Of a stretch of 64,000 nt of DNA, positions 34,479 to 44,996 are shown piece after piece. Origin of the DNA: Helicostylum pulchrum (taxonomy: Eukaryota > Mucoromycota > Mucoromycetes > Mucorales > Mucoraceae); NCBI GenBank assembly GCA_025677825.1, contig JAIXMO010000064.1, positions 90,101-154,100 of the forward strand. The letters are read 5' to 3'. The notes beneath the pieces were generated by a model. The model was given only the letters and a program-made list of their open reading frames with translations. It was not told the DNA's origin and made no database searches. Each line of letters starts with the position of its first letter. Within the stretch, counting starts at the first letter, position 1. Both the position numbers and the translations under genes were made by a program.

Positions 34479-36126
34479 ATGCCTGTATTCAGTCATCTAG
34501 CAAACAAATTTAAAAGTAAATTTCGAGAAACAGTAAGTAGTGTAGTTAAAAATGGTGATGGTGATGAGAACGAAAGAGAAGAAGACTATTTAGCAGAAGG
34601 ACACCGATTCGATTCTTTCGCTCCAATTAGACATGAAGCTATGGTCAAGTACTTTATTGATGGTCACGATTATTGTTGGTAAATACATATGTCTACCGTT
34701 CCTAATCACAAATATTTACAAAATATTGAAAAAAAAACAGGGCTGTTGCTGAAGCTATAGAAAGCGCTACAACTGTTGTCTTTATTGAAGACTGGTGGTT
34801 GGTAAAGTTTATTGATATCTTTTTCTTTTCCTTTTGCTGTATGTGTATATCGGAGAACTTATATTTTTATTTTATTTTTAGTCGCCAGAATTGGTAAAGA
34901 ACAAATTTGTATAATTTTTTTGGGGATGATGAAACGGACGTTAAAACTTCATTTAATATAGTACCTTAAAAGACCACCTGCCAAGTTCCCAGAGTTCCGC
35001 ATTGATGCACTATTGAAACGAAAAGCAGAGCAAGGTGTCATGATTTATATCGTTGTATATAAGGTTCGATAAAATAGTGCAGAAACATACAGAAAAAAAT
35101 AAAAAAATAATGACGTATAAATATATACTTTGTGTTCCTTGCAGGAAGTAGAGTTGGCTCTAACCTTGGATAGTGCTCACACCAAGAAAGCGTTACAAGA
35201 TTTGCATGAAAATATTGTAGGCAAGTACCGCGTTACCTGATAGTGCATTGCATATTATACTTACGTGACTTTATTTAGTTCAAAGACATCCTGATCACGC
35301 TGTCGGAGGTACATTCTTTTGGTCTCATCACGAGAAGTTTGTTGTGGTAGATAATAGAATTGCTTTCTTGGGTGGCATTGATCTTTGTTACGGGTAAAAC
35401 ATAATACATATTTTTGTTTCGTCTGCTTTACTAATTTCAAACACAAAAAAAAAAAAATAGTCGTTGGGATACCCATGCCCATAGATTAGCTGATTTTACT
35501 ACAGCAAACCCAGCTTTGGAAGTATTCCCAGGTAAGAAAATTAAAGAGCCCTTTTTCTTAAAAAATTGTATAGATACTCACGTATGTATAATATAGGCCA
35601 AGATTACAGTGATGCTCGTTTAAGAGACTTTGAATTCGGTAAGTTAAAAGCAAATTTTGCGCTAAAAAAAAATAATCAATTAAATCCGTATTTGTATAAA
35701 TTATCTAGTCAAGGACTGGGACATGAAACTAATTGATAAGACCGTAATCCCACGTATGCCTTGGCATGATATTTCCCTTTGTATGGTAAGATCCGAATTT
35801 TCGCTTATTATATATATCTATTTTTGTACGTTACTCAAAAAATAAGGTTTTTTTGTAGTTGGGCCAACCTGTTTTGGATGTTGCTAGACATTTCTGTGAC
35901 AGATGGAACTTTATTAAACAATCAAAGTCTTTGGATAAACAAAAGGCTCCCTTCTTAAAGCCTCCACTTGGTGGTTACAGTAGTTACCAAAACTTTAAGA
36001 TTCATCTTGAAAGTAGATTGCTTCGCTCTTACCATTTCGATCATCATACTTCAGGTGTACAAGGTTCTTGTAAAGTACAAGTACTTCGAAGTAGTGCTGA
36101 ATGGAGTACTGGTGTCGAGTTAGAGG

Positions 36127-36160
<34 letters not shown>

Positions 36161-37754
36161 TTAAACTAATGTCATGTTATATAGCATTCTATTCAAAATG
36201 CTTACATCGATGTTATCAATCAAGCGCGACATTATGTTTACATTGAGAACCAATTTTTTAGTAAGTTTGTAGTCTCCGTTTGGATTTTACTGTATTAATT
36301 ATTTTTTTTAGTTACTGCAACTGAAAAGGATGAAGATGCTATTGTGAAGAATCTTATCGGCGAAGCTATTGTTAAACGTATTATTAAAGCATATCAAGAA
36401 CAAGAGAAATTCAAGGTCTTTATTTTGATACCATTAATGCCTGCGTTCCCCGCCGAATTAAGTACCAAGGAAGCTGCTACAGCCAGGTAATAATATTTGT
36501 AATATATAACATTAGTAGGTGTTAAAATATTAACACTGTTCTTTTTTTGTATAGACTTATTATGTACTATCAGTACATCTCAATCTGCAGTGGACCAAAG
36601 AGTATTATTGAAAAACTAAAGACTGCTGGTATCGAAAATCCCGAAGAGTACATTCGATTCTACAGTTTAAGAAGCTATGATCGAATCAACCGACCCAAGA
36701 TGGAAGAAATCTTGGCTCGTGACGCTGGATTTACGCCACATAAGAATGGCGAACCTGTACCTCAGCAAGAATTAGAAAGTGCTAAAGAAAAGCCTCTTCC
36801 TCCTGCAGGATTTGTTATGCCTGGCAGAAACTCACATGTTTCACAAAGTATTGCTGCTGATGCTATGTCTAATCATCGTCATCCTATTACGGACGAAGCC
36901 TGGATTGACAATAAGTTTAGTGACGAGCCACATGATAAGGCAGCCGAATTGCAAGAAGTCAGTGACTACGTTACTGAGGAATTATATATCCATGCAAAGT
37001 TGTTAATTGCAGACGATCGTGTTGTTATTATGGGTTCTGCTAATCTTAACGATAGATCTCAATGCGGTGATCGTGATTCTGAAATTGCAATGATCACAGA
37101 AGATAAAGATATGATTCCTTCTCGTATGAATGGTGAACCTGTAAGTTAATAATACTGACAGAAAGATGTTTTATTTTTATTAAATTTTTTTTTTTTTTTC
37201 GCATTATAAATATATAGTACCGTGCTGGTCGATTTGCTGCTACTTTGCGTCGTCAATTATGGAAAGAACATTTAGGATTAATTGACGAGGAAGAGATTGA
37301 TACTGTTACTGATGCCATGTTACCTCTGCCTGTCCCTCAATTAGATTTTACTCAAACAAAGGAAGATCACTGGGTTATGGATCCTTTAGATGAAGATACA
37401 TTGGTTCGTTGGAATAATACCGCTTCCACTAATACCAAGGCTTTCAGAGAAGTATTCCATTGCGTACCTGATGACACTAGTAAGTTTATTTCTGATACTA
37501 CTTTTTTATTTGCTTATTTTTATCGATTTATAGTTGTTTCTTGGAGTGAGTATCATAAATTCTACCCTAACCCAGAAAAGATCAATTTGGGTCACGTTCA
37601 TGACCCTACTATGTCTGTCCATGAAGTTAGACAGGAATTAAACAAGATTCGCGGTCATCTTGTAGAGTTCCCTACAAAGTTTTTATCATTTGAAGATCTT
37701 CAAGGTGAAGCTATTCCCTTTATTGGAGGAGCAATGCAAGAGTTATACACTTAA
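34479..37754 (+). CDS. phospholipase D (two HKD motifs, no PX/PH)
   Basis: Fifteen exons: 34479-34678, 34741-34801, 34882-34893, 34962-35063, 35145-35220, 35279-35393, 35461-35531, 35597-35638, 35709-35785, 35859-36125, 36185-36260, 36312-36486, 36555-37140, 37218-37479, 37534-37754; 780 aa. Catalytic motifs: [20 protein letters not shown] and [20 protein letters not shown], with the IENQFFI motif between. EDWWLSPELYLKRPP is split over three exons, including a 12-nt microexon coding SPEL. It makes phosphatidic acid from phosphatidylcholine. The N-terminal PX and PH domains of yeast Spo14 are lacking, as in other short fungal PLDs. The intron after 35220 uses a GC donor (GTAG|GCAAGT). Confidence 0.94.
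36129..36159. repeat. (AT)n microsatellite in a PLD intron
   Basis: A run of about 15 AT units in the intron after PLD exon 10, a likely length-polymorphic marker. Confidence 0.8.
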
Positions 37755-38894
37755 AAGACTTTCTTGAAAAAGGGGACAATAGCTTATTGTGCCGAGATCA
37801 TATTACCTAGTTACTTATTAATAAATATTTCTACCCAAACTTTTTTTTTTTTTTTTTTTGACGGTAAGTCTTCCAACTTTTAATGTTAAGAAATAAAATG
37901 CGTGAGTTCCATATACACTTCTGTTATTTAAGAATATCTCAAAAGTGTAGATAAAATAGTTTCAGATGATGTTCAATGTAATAGTTATTGTAGCATGTGG
38001 CAGTTGAAAGTACTTGGCCGTAATCTCTCAACCTATCTTTTGCTACGTTTAGGTTTATATTATCAAGACTGTTACGTTCCATAAGTCTTTTTAAGTAGTG
38101 AATATTTGCATACTTCGATTGAAAGCCGCTAACAGATAATTGTTCGCAAACCACTCTACAAAACGAGTACCGAAAGTTTTTCTTAAAAAATTCGTTTGGA
38201 AGATTTTTGGGGTACTTTATAATGTAGTAATTGATGAAGCCCTTAGCTTTGAACAACATAATGCGTAAAAAAAAACTAGAAAGATTCTTGATTTTATCCG
38301 CTGCCCTATCTAATTGGTCATTATCGCCCGTTTCATTTAAACAAAAGATTTTAACGAAAGAGAGATCGCGCATCTTTCATAATCATCCTTGAACTAATTC
38401 CTGCAACTTTAAATTATGATTAGGACATGACTAAAAGAAACAGAACAACTGCTTCTTCAAGTACATCCGCCTTGATATACAAGTCTTACGGATTTTGCGG
38501 TCAGCAAGGAGCAAGCTATGCTCCTTTCCTTTTTATCTTCAGTAGTATCTTTTCTTTTTGGCGTATTAAAACGGAAGATAAAATGAGTGCATATATCACA
38601 CACAAGTTAAGTCTATATATTTAATAAATGCTTTTTATATTCAATTTCTTATAAGTAACCATCTTTTTATTACATACTGGGCTACTCTAAGTAGAAAATA
38701 CAAGATTTTACGGTAAAAATATACGAGCACATTATATTACTGCGCGTTAATGATGATAGTTTTAACTTCCTTCCCTATCTGATGGTATACTTTTTTTCGG
38801 TCAACGTGACGGTTAACCAATGTAGAACTAAAGGAGAAAATATATTTTTTTCCTTTTTTTTTAATAACGATCTTTACCCCTCAATAAATAATAA
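37755..38894. other. intergenic region with transposon-like debris
   Basis: Between PLD and the next small gene. It holds a T18 run near 37842-37859, the minus-strand open frame listed at 37939-38373, and a 65-codon plus frame at 38427-38624 with no recognisable domain. No terminal inverted repeats were found by eye. Confidence 0.35.
37939..38373 (-). pseudogene. 144-codon open frame, probably transposon-derived fragment
   Basis: An intact ATG-to-stop frame with the look of a real protein: KNLSSFFLRIMLFKAKGFIN, YYIIKYPKNLPNEFFKKNF, FCRVVCEQL, then a YNNYYIEHHLKLF end. Helical, Lys/Phe/Tyr-rich segments of this kind occur in the N-terminal part of repetitive Fanzor-like proteins of early-diverging fungi as I remember them, but this is a weak recollection. 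The frame ends abruptly with no zinc or RuvC motif. A species-specific gene is the alternative. Confidence 0.35.
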
Positions 38895-39188
38895 ATGCCA
38901 TCGCTCGGTTCTTTTACCTCCTTGTTAACTACAACAAAACCTTTAATTGCCAAGAATCTTGGACCATTGTCTTCTAATGTGATAAGGCAGCAACAGCCGC
39001 AACACAATTATACAACGAAACCAGTAATCACTGAGAGTGCAGTTTTAAATTCGTTTCCTAGACCCAATCTTCAACCTACCTTGCAATCCTCTAGTATATA
39101 TAGTCTTCAAATGATGAAAACTATGAAACCTACACAAAATTGTAGTAATTGTTCGGGTCCACATTCCACAGATTTTTGCCCTTGTTAA
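38895..39188 (+). CDS. hypothetical protein, possible mitochondrial targeting
   Basis: Single exon, 97 aa, starting after an A/T-rich leader. The N-terminus is Ser/Thr/Lys-rich without acidic residues for about 45 residues (MPSLGSFTSLLTTTKPLIAK), which resembles a mitochondrial presequence. The C-terminus has a cysteine cluster CSNCSGPHSTDFCPC (CxxC plus CxC) that could bind metal. No family recognised. The frame and composition look coding, but it is short. Confidence 0.5.
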   Translation: MPSLGSFTSLLTTTKPLIAKNLGPLSSNVIRQQQPQHNYTTKPVITESAVLNSFPRPNLQPTLQSSSIYSLQMMKTMKPTQNCSNCSGPHSTDFCPC

Positions 39189-39365
39189 ATTCTCTTCCTT
39201 TCTTTAATTTTTTTGTATCCATATAATCTTTCCTTGCTTTTTTTTTTTTTTCTGTACATGTTACATGCACAAGTTCAATTTACCATATAAAAAAGAAAAA
39301 TAATAATAGTTTTGCTAATTCAATAAATATAATACAACTTGTTTTTATTTTTGTTTTCATCAAAT

Positions 39366-39601
39366 CTATTTAGCAACTCTTGCACGTCTCTTCTTTTGCT
39401 TGGCCTGTTAATAATAATAATAAAAGTTAATGAGCTGTCAGATATTTTTATTAAGGTTTTTAAACTTACCTTGAGAGAGCCCTTAAGCTTAGCTGTCTTG
39501 TTGGGCTTTGATGCAACACCACGAACGGCCATCAAGTTGTTGGTTGTGACAGTTTGTGTCATAAAACGACCAAATACATTTTTAGTGAAAAGTGAAAGCA
39601 T
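39366..39601 (-). CDS. small basic mitochondrial protein, possible mitoribosomal
   Basis: Two exons, 39601-39470 and 39404-39366, 56 aa. The first half is a typical mitochondrial presequence (MLSLFTKNVFGRFMTQ, ending RGVASK). The remainder is extremely basic: PNKTAKLKGSLK joined to AKQKKRRARVAK across a standard GT-AG intron. Small basic matrix proteins of this shape are often mitoribosomal or RNA-binding. No specific family was recognised. The spliced basic tail is more plausible than reading through the intron. Confidence 0.6.
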
Positions 39602-41315
39602 GTTTAAACGATAAAGAAGAATTTTTTTTTCAAAAAAAAAAAAGACCAGGGTGTTTAAAAAACTAGAAAGATACGCGCACCAGCAATTTCTTACCCATTT
39701 AGGAATAAATATTTTGGCTATCGAGATGAGAGCTTTTGTAAAGTAGCGTATTTTTTTTATAGAACAAGTAATTTCTTTAAATAATGTAAACCATGGGACG
39801 TTGTACTATAGCTGTGTAAAATATATATATAAGTATTAAACTGTAAATATTTCTGGAGCTCATGTAAAATTACAGTTTAAAAGATATGCATTCTGGTCTT
39901 CATATGTTCAAACATAATATTTAAAAGAAGGATAATTGATGAATCATCGCGGATTATACCACATGAAATAGTTTAAAGCTCACCATAATAACCACGAAAA
40001 AAAAAAAGTAGGGTAGTGACTCTAATAGTTTGAAATATGTTTAATGTCCAACATCGAAAACTGAATTTTCTAATAAAGGAAACTAGTAGGAAATGTAGTA
40101 AATTCATGTTTGGAACAAAGGTATACGATTTCATTTTATCGATGTTTAATTTGTGATAGAATACATAGTTAACATCTTTGTATAAAAAAGCTCTTATTTT
40201 TTTATTTTTTTTACACTTTACTTTTTACAATGACAAGACCTCAATTAATTTGCAACACATTCTTTTTCAAAAGGAGAATATAAAGAATTATGATCGCGTG
40301 TATCGAGATATGGGCGCGTTGATTATTTGCCATCAAGCAGAACTAAAGCAAAATCAACTCGAAATCGATAGGGTTAAGAGTAATATGAAAACTGTTCAAG
40401 ATTTAGTTAAGGAAGAAATCGAAGAAAGCTAGTCTGTCCTTTTCTCTTATATATCATAATAAATATATATGTATGTATAAACTGAGAAAAGAGTTTTACA
40501 TGTATAGTCCTTTTACCTATTATTATTATGTGAAACAACTTTTTTCGCAGTTCATAATTTAACTGCATGATATCATAAACAGCACACACTAAAAAAAAAC
40601 TACTTTTTATCTAGATATTTACTAAACACGTATAGATTAAACCTGTTGCCTTAAGGTACATGCTAACGAAAAGGGTTGTCCTTTATTATCGAGTAGTTGT
40701 ATAGTAATAAGATGAAGACGGGGGAAAGGGGGTTTTTATTATAAAAAAGTATTGATTAAGTGATGACAAATACTTTAATACATGCACTCGATTTTTTTTT
40801 TAAAAAAAAAGATAGGGGAAGCAGAAGTTTGGTCGGTTTAAAGATACATTGCTTGATTAAACTTGTTTATTCCCAGGATACTCTTTCTGTCACGTTTGTC
40901 GACAGATAGCCTACAGTTATAAAAAAAAAAAGTGGTTACATTCGTACAACGAACGATGGATAAAGACCTTAATGCAAACCTTAATATCTTTTTTTTTTTA
41001 GCGTGTAAACCAAAAAAAAACCACAGAAAGGTACCCATCATGTTGTAGCTCCTTTTATGTGTATATACAAGCTATAAAAAAAAATATAGGGTGGAATATT
41101 CTATTGATTTGCTTGATAATTGCCCTTGCAGAAGTGTAGATACGACTAAAATTAGAGTTTTCACAGTCCTCTTTGGGGTAGGTTTATCTGATTGTTTTGT
41201 TACGTCAAGTTGTTACTCAGCCTAGATGCACTAAAAAATAAAGTATAAAAAAGCAAGATAAAACCCTTTTTTTCTTTTTTTCTTTTTTATTATAATTTCA
41301 TATTTAAAAATAAAA
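39602..41315. other. long intergenic region with a possible small coiled-coil frame
   Basis: About 1.7 kb. A TATA-like run at 40181-40186 is followed by an ATG at 40230 that opens only 17 codons. In another frame, 40228-40432, lies a stretch ending in a convincing amphipathic helix (HQAELKQNQLEIDRVKSNMK, then VQDLVKEEIEES). No intron joins the two, so it may be a frameshifted small gene. The rest shows homopolymer runs only. Confidence 0.35.
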
Positions 41316-41887
41316 ATGGTAAGTCTAAAATGTATTTTCTATTTTCTTTTAGAGGCAAGTAACTAAGTTATTCATTTATATAGACTATCTCTGTTGGCGA
41401 CACTCTTCCTAAAGACGTACTTACTTATGTCCCCTACGACCCCAAGCGTGACCCTATGGCATGTCCTGCACCTGTTAAATTTGATTTATCAAAGGAACTC
41501 CAAGGTAAAAAAGCTGTTATTTTTGCTATTCCTGGTGCTTTCACACCTACATGTTCCGAGCAACACGTTCCCGAATTTCTTGCCAAGTATGACGAGTTGA
41601 AGTCAAAGGGAGTTGATTTAATTATTTGTGTTGCAGTGAATGATGGCTTTGTAATGGACGCGTTTGGACAACACTTGAAGGTCAAGGATAAGATTATTAT
41701 GGCTTCTGATGGTGGATCTGGTTTCTTTGATCATTTAGGATTAACTTTGGATTTGACCAAGGCTGGTATGGGTGTAAGATCTCAAAGATTTGCATTGGTA
41801 GTTGATGACTTGAAGGTTAAGTATGTTGGTGTAGATGAATCTGGTGTTGAGAAGTCAGGTCCTAAGGGTGTCTTGACTGCTTTGTAA
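41316..41887 (+). CDS. peroxiredoxin (PRX5/Asp f 3-type)
   Basis: Two exons, 41316-41318 and 41384-41887, 168 aa. Exon 1 contributes only the ATG; the intron starts immediately after it with GTAAGT. The peroxidatic cysteine sits in PGAFTPTCSEQHVP, the Prx5 motif, and SQRFALVVDD and KYVGVDE blocks follow. This atypical 2-Cys/1-Cys family reduces hydrogen peroxide and alkyl hydroperoxides with thioredoxin or glutathione. There is no presequence, and the last residues (LTAL) are not a canonical SKL-type peroxisomal signal, so a cytosolic location is likeliest. Two catalases lie about 10 kb away. Confidence 0.94.
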
Positions 41888-42097
41888 AATAAGCAACAAC
41901 AAAGAACTATACCAAATAAAAAAACACTTTTTTTTTTTTTTTTATTTATTTATTTGTTTGTATATTTTATTTATGTGGGAAAACTTCTGAAAAAAACTAT
42001 TTTGATTGAAACATTGACATATCAACTTGACATTTTTCAGATGGCGCTATGAGACCTATACACATAAAAATAAGGGAAGAAGTTAAGCAAATTCATT

Positions 42098-44009
42098 TCA
42101 TTTAGATTGTAAATATAAATTACCATCTTTTAATTTAAAATGAGTTTCTGAGAAAGAAACAGGAGAGTTAGAAAGTATACCAATTTCAACTTTTTCGGCC
42201 GCGTAACTTTGAATTACTTCCGCTGCAGTAGCGACATTAAAACAATTACGAATATCCAGTCCAGCGTCTCCTAAACACCCTGGTTGTTGTCCAAATCTTT
42301 TAGGACCCTTAATATGACCGAATTTCATCATACTACGTTGTTCTGCTAAACTAACGATATCTTCTGGTTGATCTTGGATGGTAGAGTATGTTGTGATGGA
42401 GGAAGTACTGTTTGTATAAGAAGATATCATACGTGGTGATGTGCCAATATGTGTGAAGGAGATTTTGCGAGATAGCAGTGTACCCCAACCAGAAATACTT
42501 TTCTTCATCTTTTGTAAGACTCTTTGAGAGGTGGGTGGTAAAGGAGAGACAGGGATGGGTTGTGTGATGCTTAAGATAGAGGTGAGAGAGGATGCAGAGA
42601 GGTCAATGTTCTTGGAGAGTGGTGGTCGTAAACTAGACACGTCTGGTTCCTTGATAGAGGAAGGTGGTGGAGGATCCATTGCGATTGGATGTACTAATAT
42701 AACTGGAAATTCAGCTACAATATCTGATCTATTTTTTTTTTTTATGTAAGTTGATTTATTATGTGCAATCAATGTTTAACTACCTTTCTGCAGAACATAT
42801 TAACATTTGAATCGAAAAAGATACATCAATTAATTTTTGATTACGTACAGTAACCTGATTTAACTAGAATATAATAATTAAATATACGTGGATGCTATTT
42901 TGTTTTAAGAAAAAAGGGCTTACAGGAGCATCAATTGTCATTGTAACATTATCTTTTGAATTTGGCTCTAAAGGCTGCCACCATCCCATCTTGGATAATG
43001 AGGAATGTGATACGATATCACAAGATACGTTATTCAAGATGGTTTGTTTACGCAAGAGTTGTAGTTTCATATCACATATCTATGATATTTTAATTTATGC
43101 AAAAAAAAGGCTTTTTTTCAAAACAAGTATGTTCACTTACTGTGTAGCGTGTTGGATTATTTATTTTGACCGTAATGTAAATGGGAGCGCCAGACATCCA
43201 AACCATACGTGATAAAGAAAAGTCTATCGTGATTGACTTCCAAACGAGTTTTGAATCTAGAATAGGTACATACAAGTCAATGGCGTCTTTAGATTTAAGG
43301 GAGGATACGTTTGGGTATAAAAGAAGGGTCTTTTTTGAAGATCTTATCTGATCATTTGATTTAAGAAAGCTTGATTGTTTGGTAATTAGTACTGTATAAA
43401 ATGCAAAAAAAAAACTATACCATTGTAATTCGTATCGAATACTACATCTTTTATCGGTATATGAACCACCTAGTTCAGGAGGCAAAGTGATTACAAATGG
43501 TATCACTAGTTTGTCTTGAGAAAGGTGAGATTGTATTTGATGGTGGTCCAAGTTAAATATTAAGGAATTTAAAAATGGGTAATGTATATCATGAACCACT
43601 ACATAATTCAATTAGTTGTTAGTAAAAAGAGAAGAAGAGTACAGTTTTAAGTTAAGTTACCTTCTATTCCTATCAAGGATAATTCTACTTGTTGTAAATT
43701 AGTTTGATCAATCACTAGAGTACCTGCTAGTTCTCCGTTGGCAACAACATGCGGAGATTTCATGTATATTTTAATCACATTATTTTCATTCAAGTGTTGT
43801 CCCTTTTTTTTTAACCAAGCAGTGGAAAGTAGTATGGATTGACTACTGTTGTATAACTTTTTTTTAAAATAATCTGAAATAACAGTAGATGTATTTGATT
43901 GAGCAGAAGGAGATAAAGAAATACGTTTGCTGTTATAAGGACTAATACGATTGTTTGTATGTAAAGGTAGCTGTAAATTATTTAAGCACCAAGATTTAAC
44001 TTGATCCAT
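42098..44009 (-). CDS. arrestin-domain protein (possible ubiquitin-ligase adaptor)
   Basis: Six exons: 44009-43661, 43598-43421, 43369-43141, 43079-42924, 42863-42784, 42728-42098; 540 aa. The arrestin N-domain shows VANGELAGTLVI, VELSLIGIE, LPPELGGSYTDKRCSIRYEL. The C-domain starts near WKSITIDFSLSRMVW and includes an ISSxxC-like VSHSSLSKMGWW region. A Ser/Pro-rich tail follows (VSPLPPTSQRVL). Fungal arrestin-related adaptors recruit Rsp5-type ligases to transporters through PxY motifs; none is obvious here, so the function is open. The second intron (43420-43370) was accepted because it has a TACTAAT branch site; retaining it would also keep the frame open. Confidence 0.75.
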
Positions 44010-44132
44010 TTTTTATTTTATTATAAAGGGGGGTTAAAAAAAAAAAAAGAAGAAGCTAAATGGGGTTTATATATAATAAAAATAAAAATAAAAAGATCCG
44101 AAATTCTTTATATATATTACACAACACATATT

Positions 44133-44663
44133 TTAAATTTTTTCACTTGTTGGTAATTGAATTTGATTCCTTGTAAAACTCTTCAAGGTAACAAGACCAG
44201 CTTCAATTGAAAATAGCAAGACAATAGCATATTTTAAAGCATAAATAAACCCAAACAAAATACAACCAGCGTCTTGCAATAAACAAAGACTAGCATGGCC
44301 AATCATTTCAGTAGTCTTTAAATCAAACAATATGGAGAACATCCAACTAAGTGCTAACCCAAGTGGCATCAACCACTGACAGAGGGTTTCAATGATGCAG
44401 GCTTCAGTTTCTTGGGCTGTTGGGTTGAGTAATACAAAGAGTGGACAAAAGATGGAAGCTTGTGCAGCTACTAACGTTGATATTAAACGACGATCTGTAA
44501 TGGATTGAATCATCCATGCTTTACTGTCTGCCGTATCGGAAATGTTTAAAGGTGTTGCATTCGAACTGTAAAGGAAGAGTGAGCCAATGACAATTACAAT
44601 AGTGGTAATTAATGTAGTCAGTCGAATACAGTGTAAGAATGTTGTAATTCTATGGGTTTTCAT
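44133..44663 (-). CDS. four-helix integral membrane protein, unknown function
   Basis: Single exon, 176 aa. Four hydrophobic stretches are clear: residues about 14-32 (LTTLITTIVIVIGSLFLY), 62-80 around SIFCPLFVLL, 95-112 (WLMPLGLALSWMFSILF) and 130-152 (AGCILFGFIYALKYAIVLLF). A Thr/Ser-rich polar loop lies between helices 1 and 2. The size and four-helix layout recall MARVEL-like or SUR7-like proteins, but the defining motifs were not seen, so no family is assigned. Start placed at the Met before KTHR, after a poly-A/T leader; an in-frame upstream TTG is ignored. Confidence 0.65.
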   Translation of the reverse strand: MKTHRITTFLHCIRLTTLITTIVIVIGSLFLYSSNATPLNISDTADSKAWMIQSITDRRLISTLVAAQASIFCPLFVLLNPTAQETEACIIETLCQWLMPLGLALSWMFSILFDLKTTEMIGHASLCLLQDAGCILFGFIYALKYAIVLLFSIEAGLVTLKSFTRNQIQLPTSEKI

Positions 44664-44996
44664 TATTTTTTTAAAAAAAGAAAAATATAAAGGGAAAGAG
44701 TAAGTTATGTACACGAAAAAAAAAAAGAATGATTCTATTTTATATAGTTTATAGATATCAAGTCGAGATTAAAATGATTTATTCATATCTACTCAGAATG
44801 TAACCGTCACGCTCAAACAAACATAGAAGGCTATCTATTATGCCTTCTTACCATAGTAATACTTGTAAAGTAGATGTTCTGCACTGAGTTCTAAAAAAAA
44901 TATAGTAGTGTGCCAAAAAAAAAAAAAAAAGCAAGTTTTTTTTTTTTTCTTTCTCTTTCTTTTTTTACTCTTATTATTTGTTTAGTCATTAATAGA

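Noticed and set aside
43370..43420. Reading the arrestin gene through this segment as coding
   Set aside because: The frame stays open, but a GTATAG donor, TACTAAT branch site and in-phase AG favour an intron; left as a stated uncertainty.
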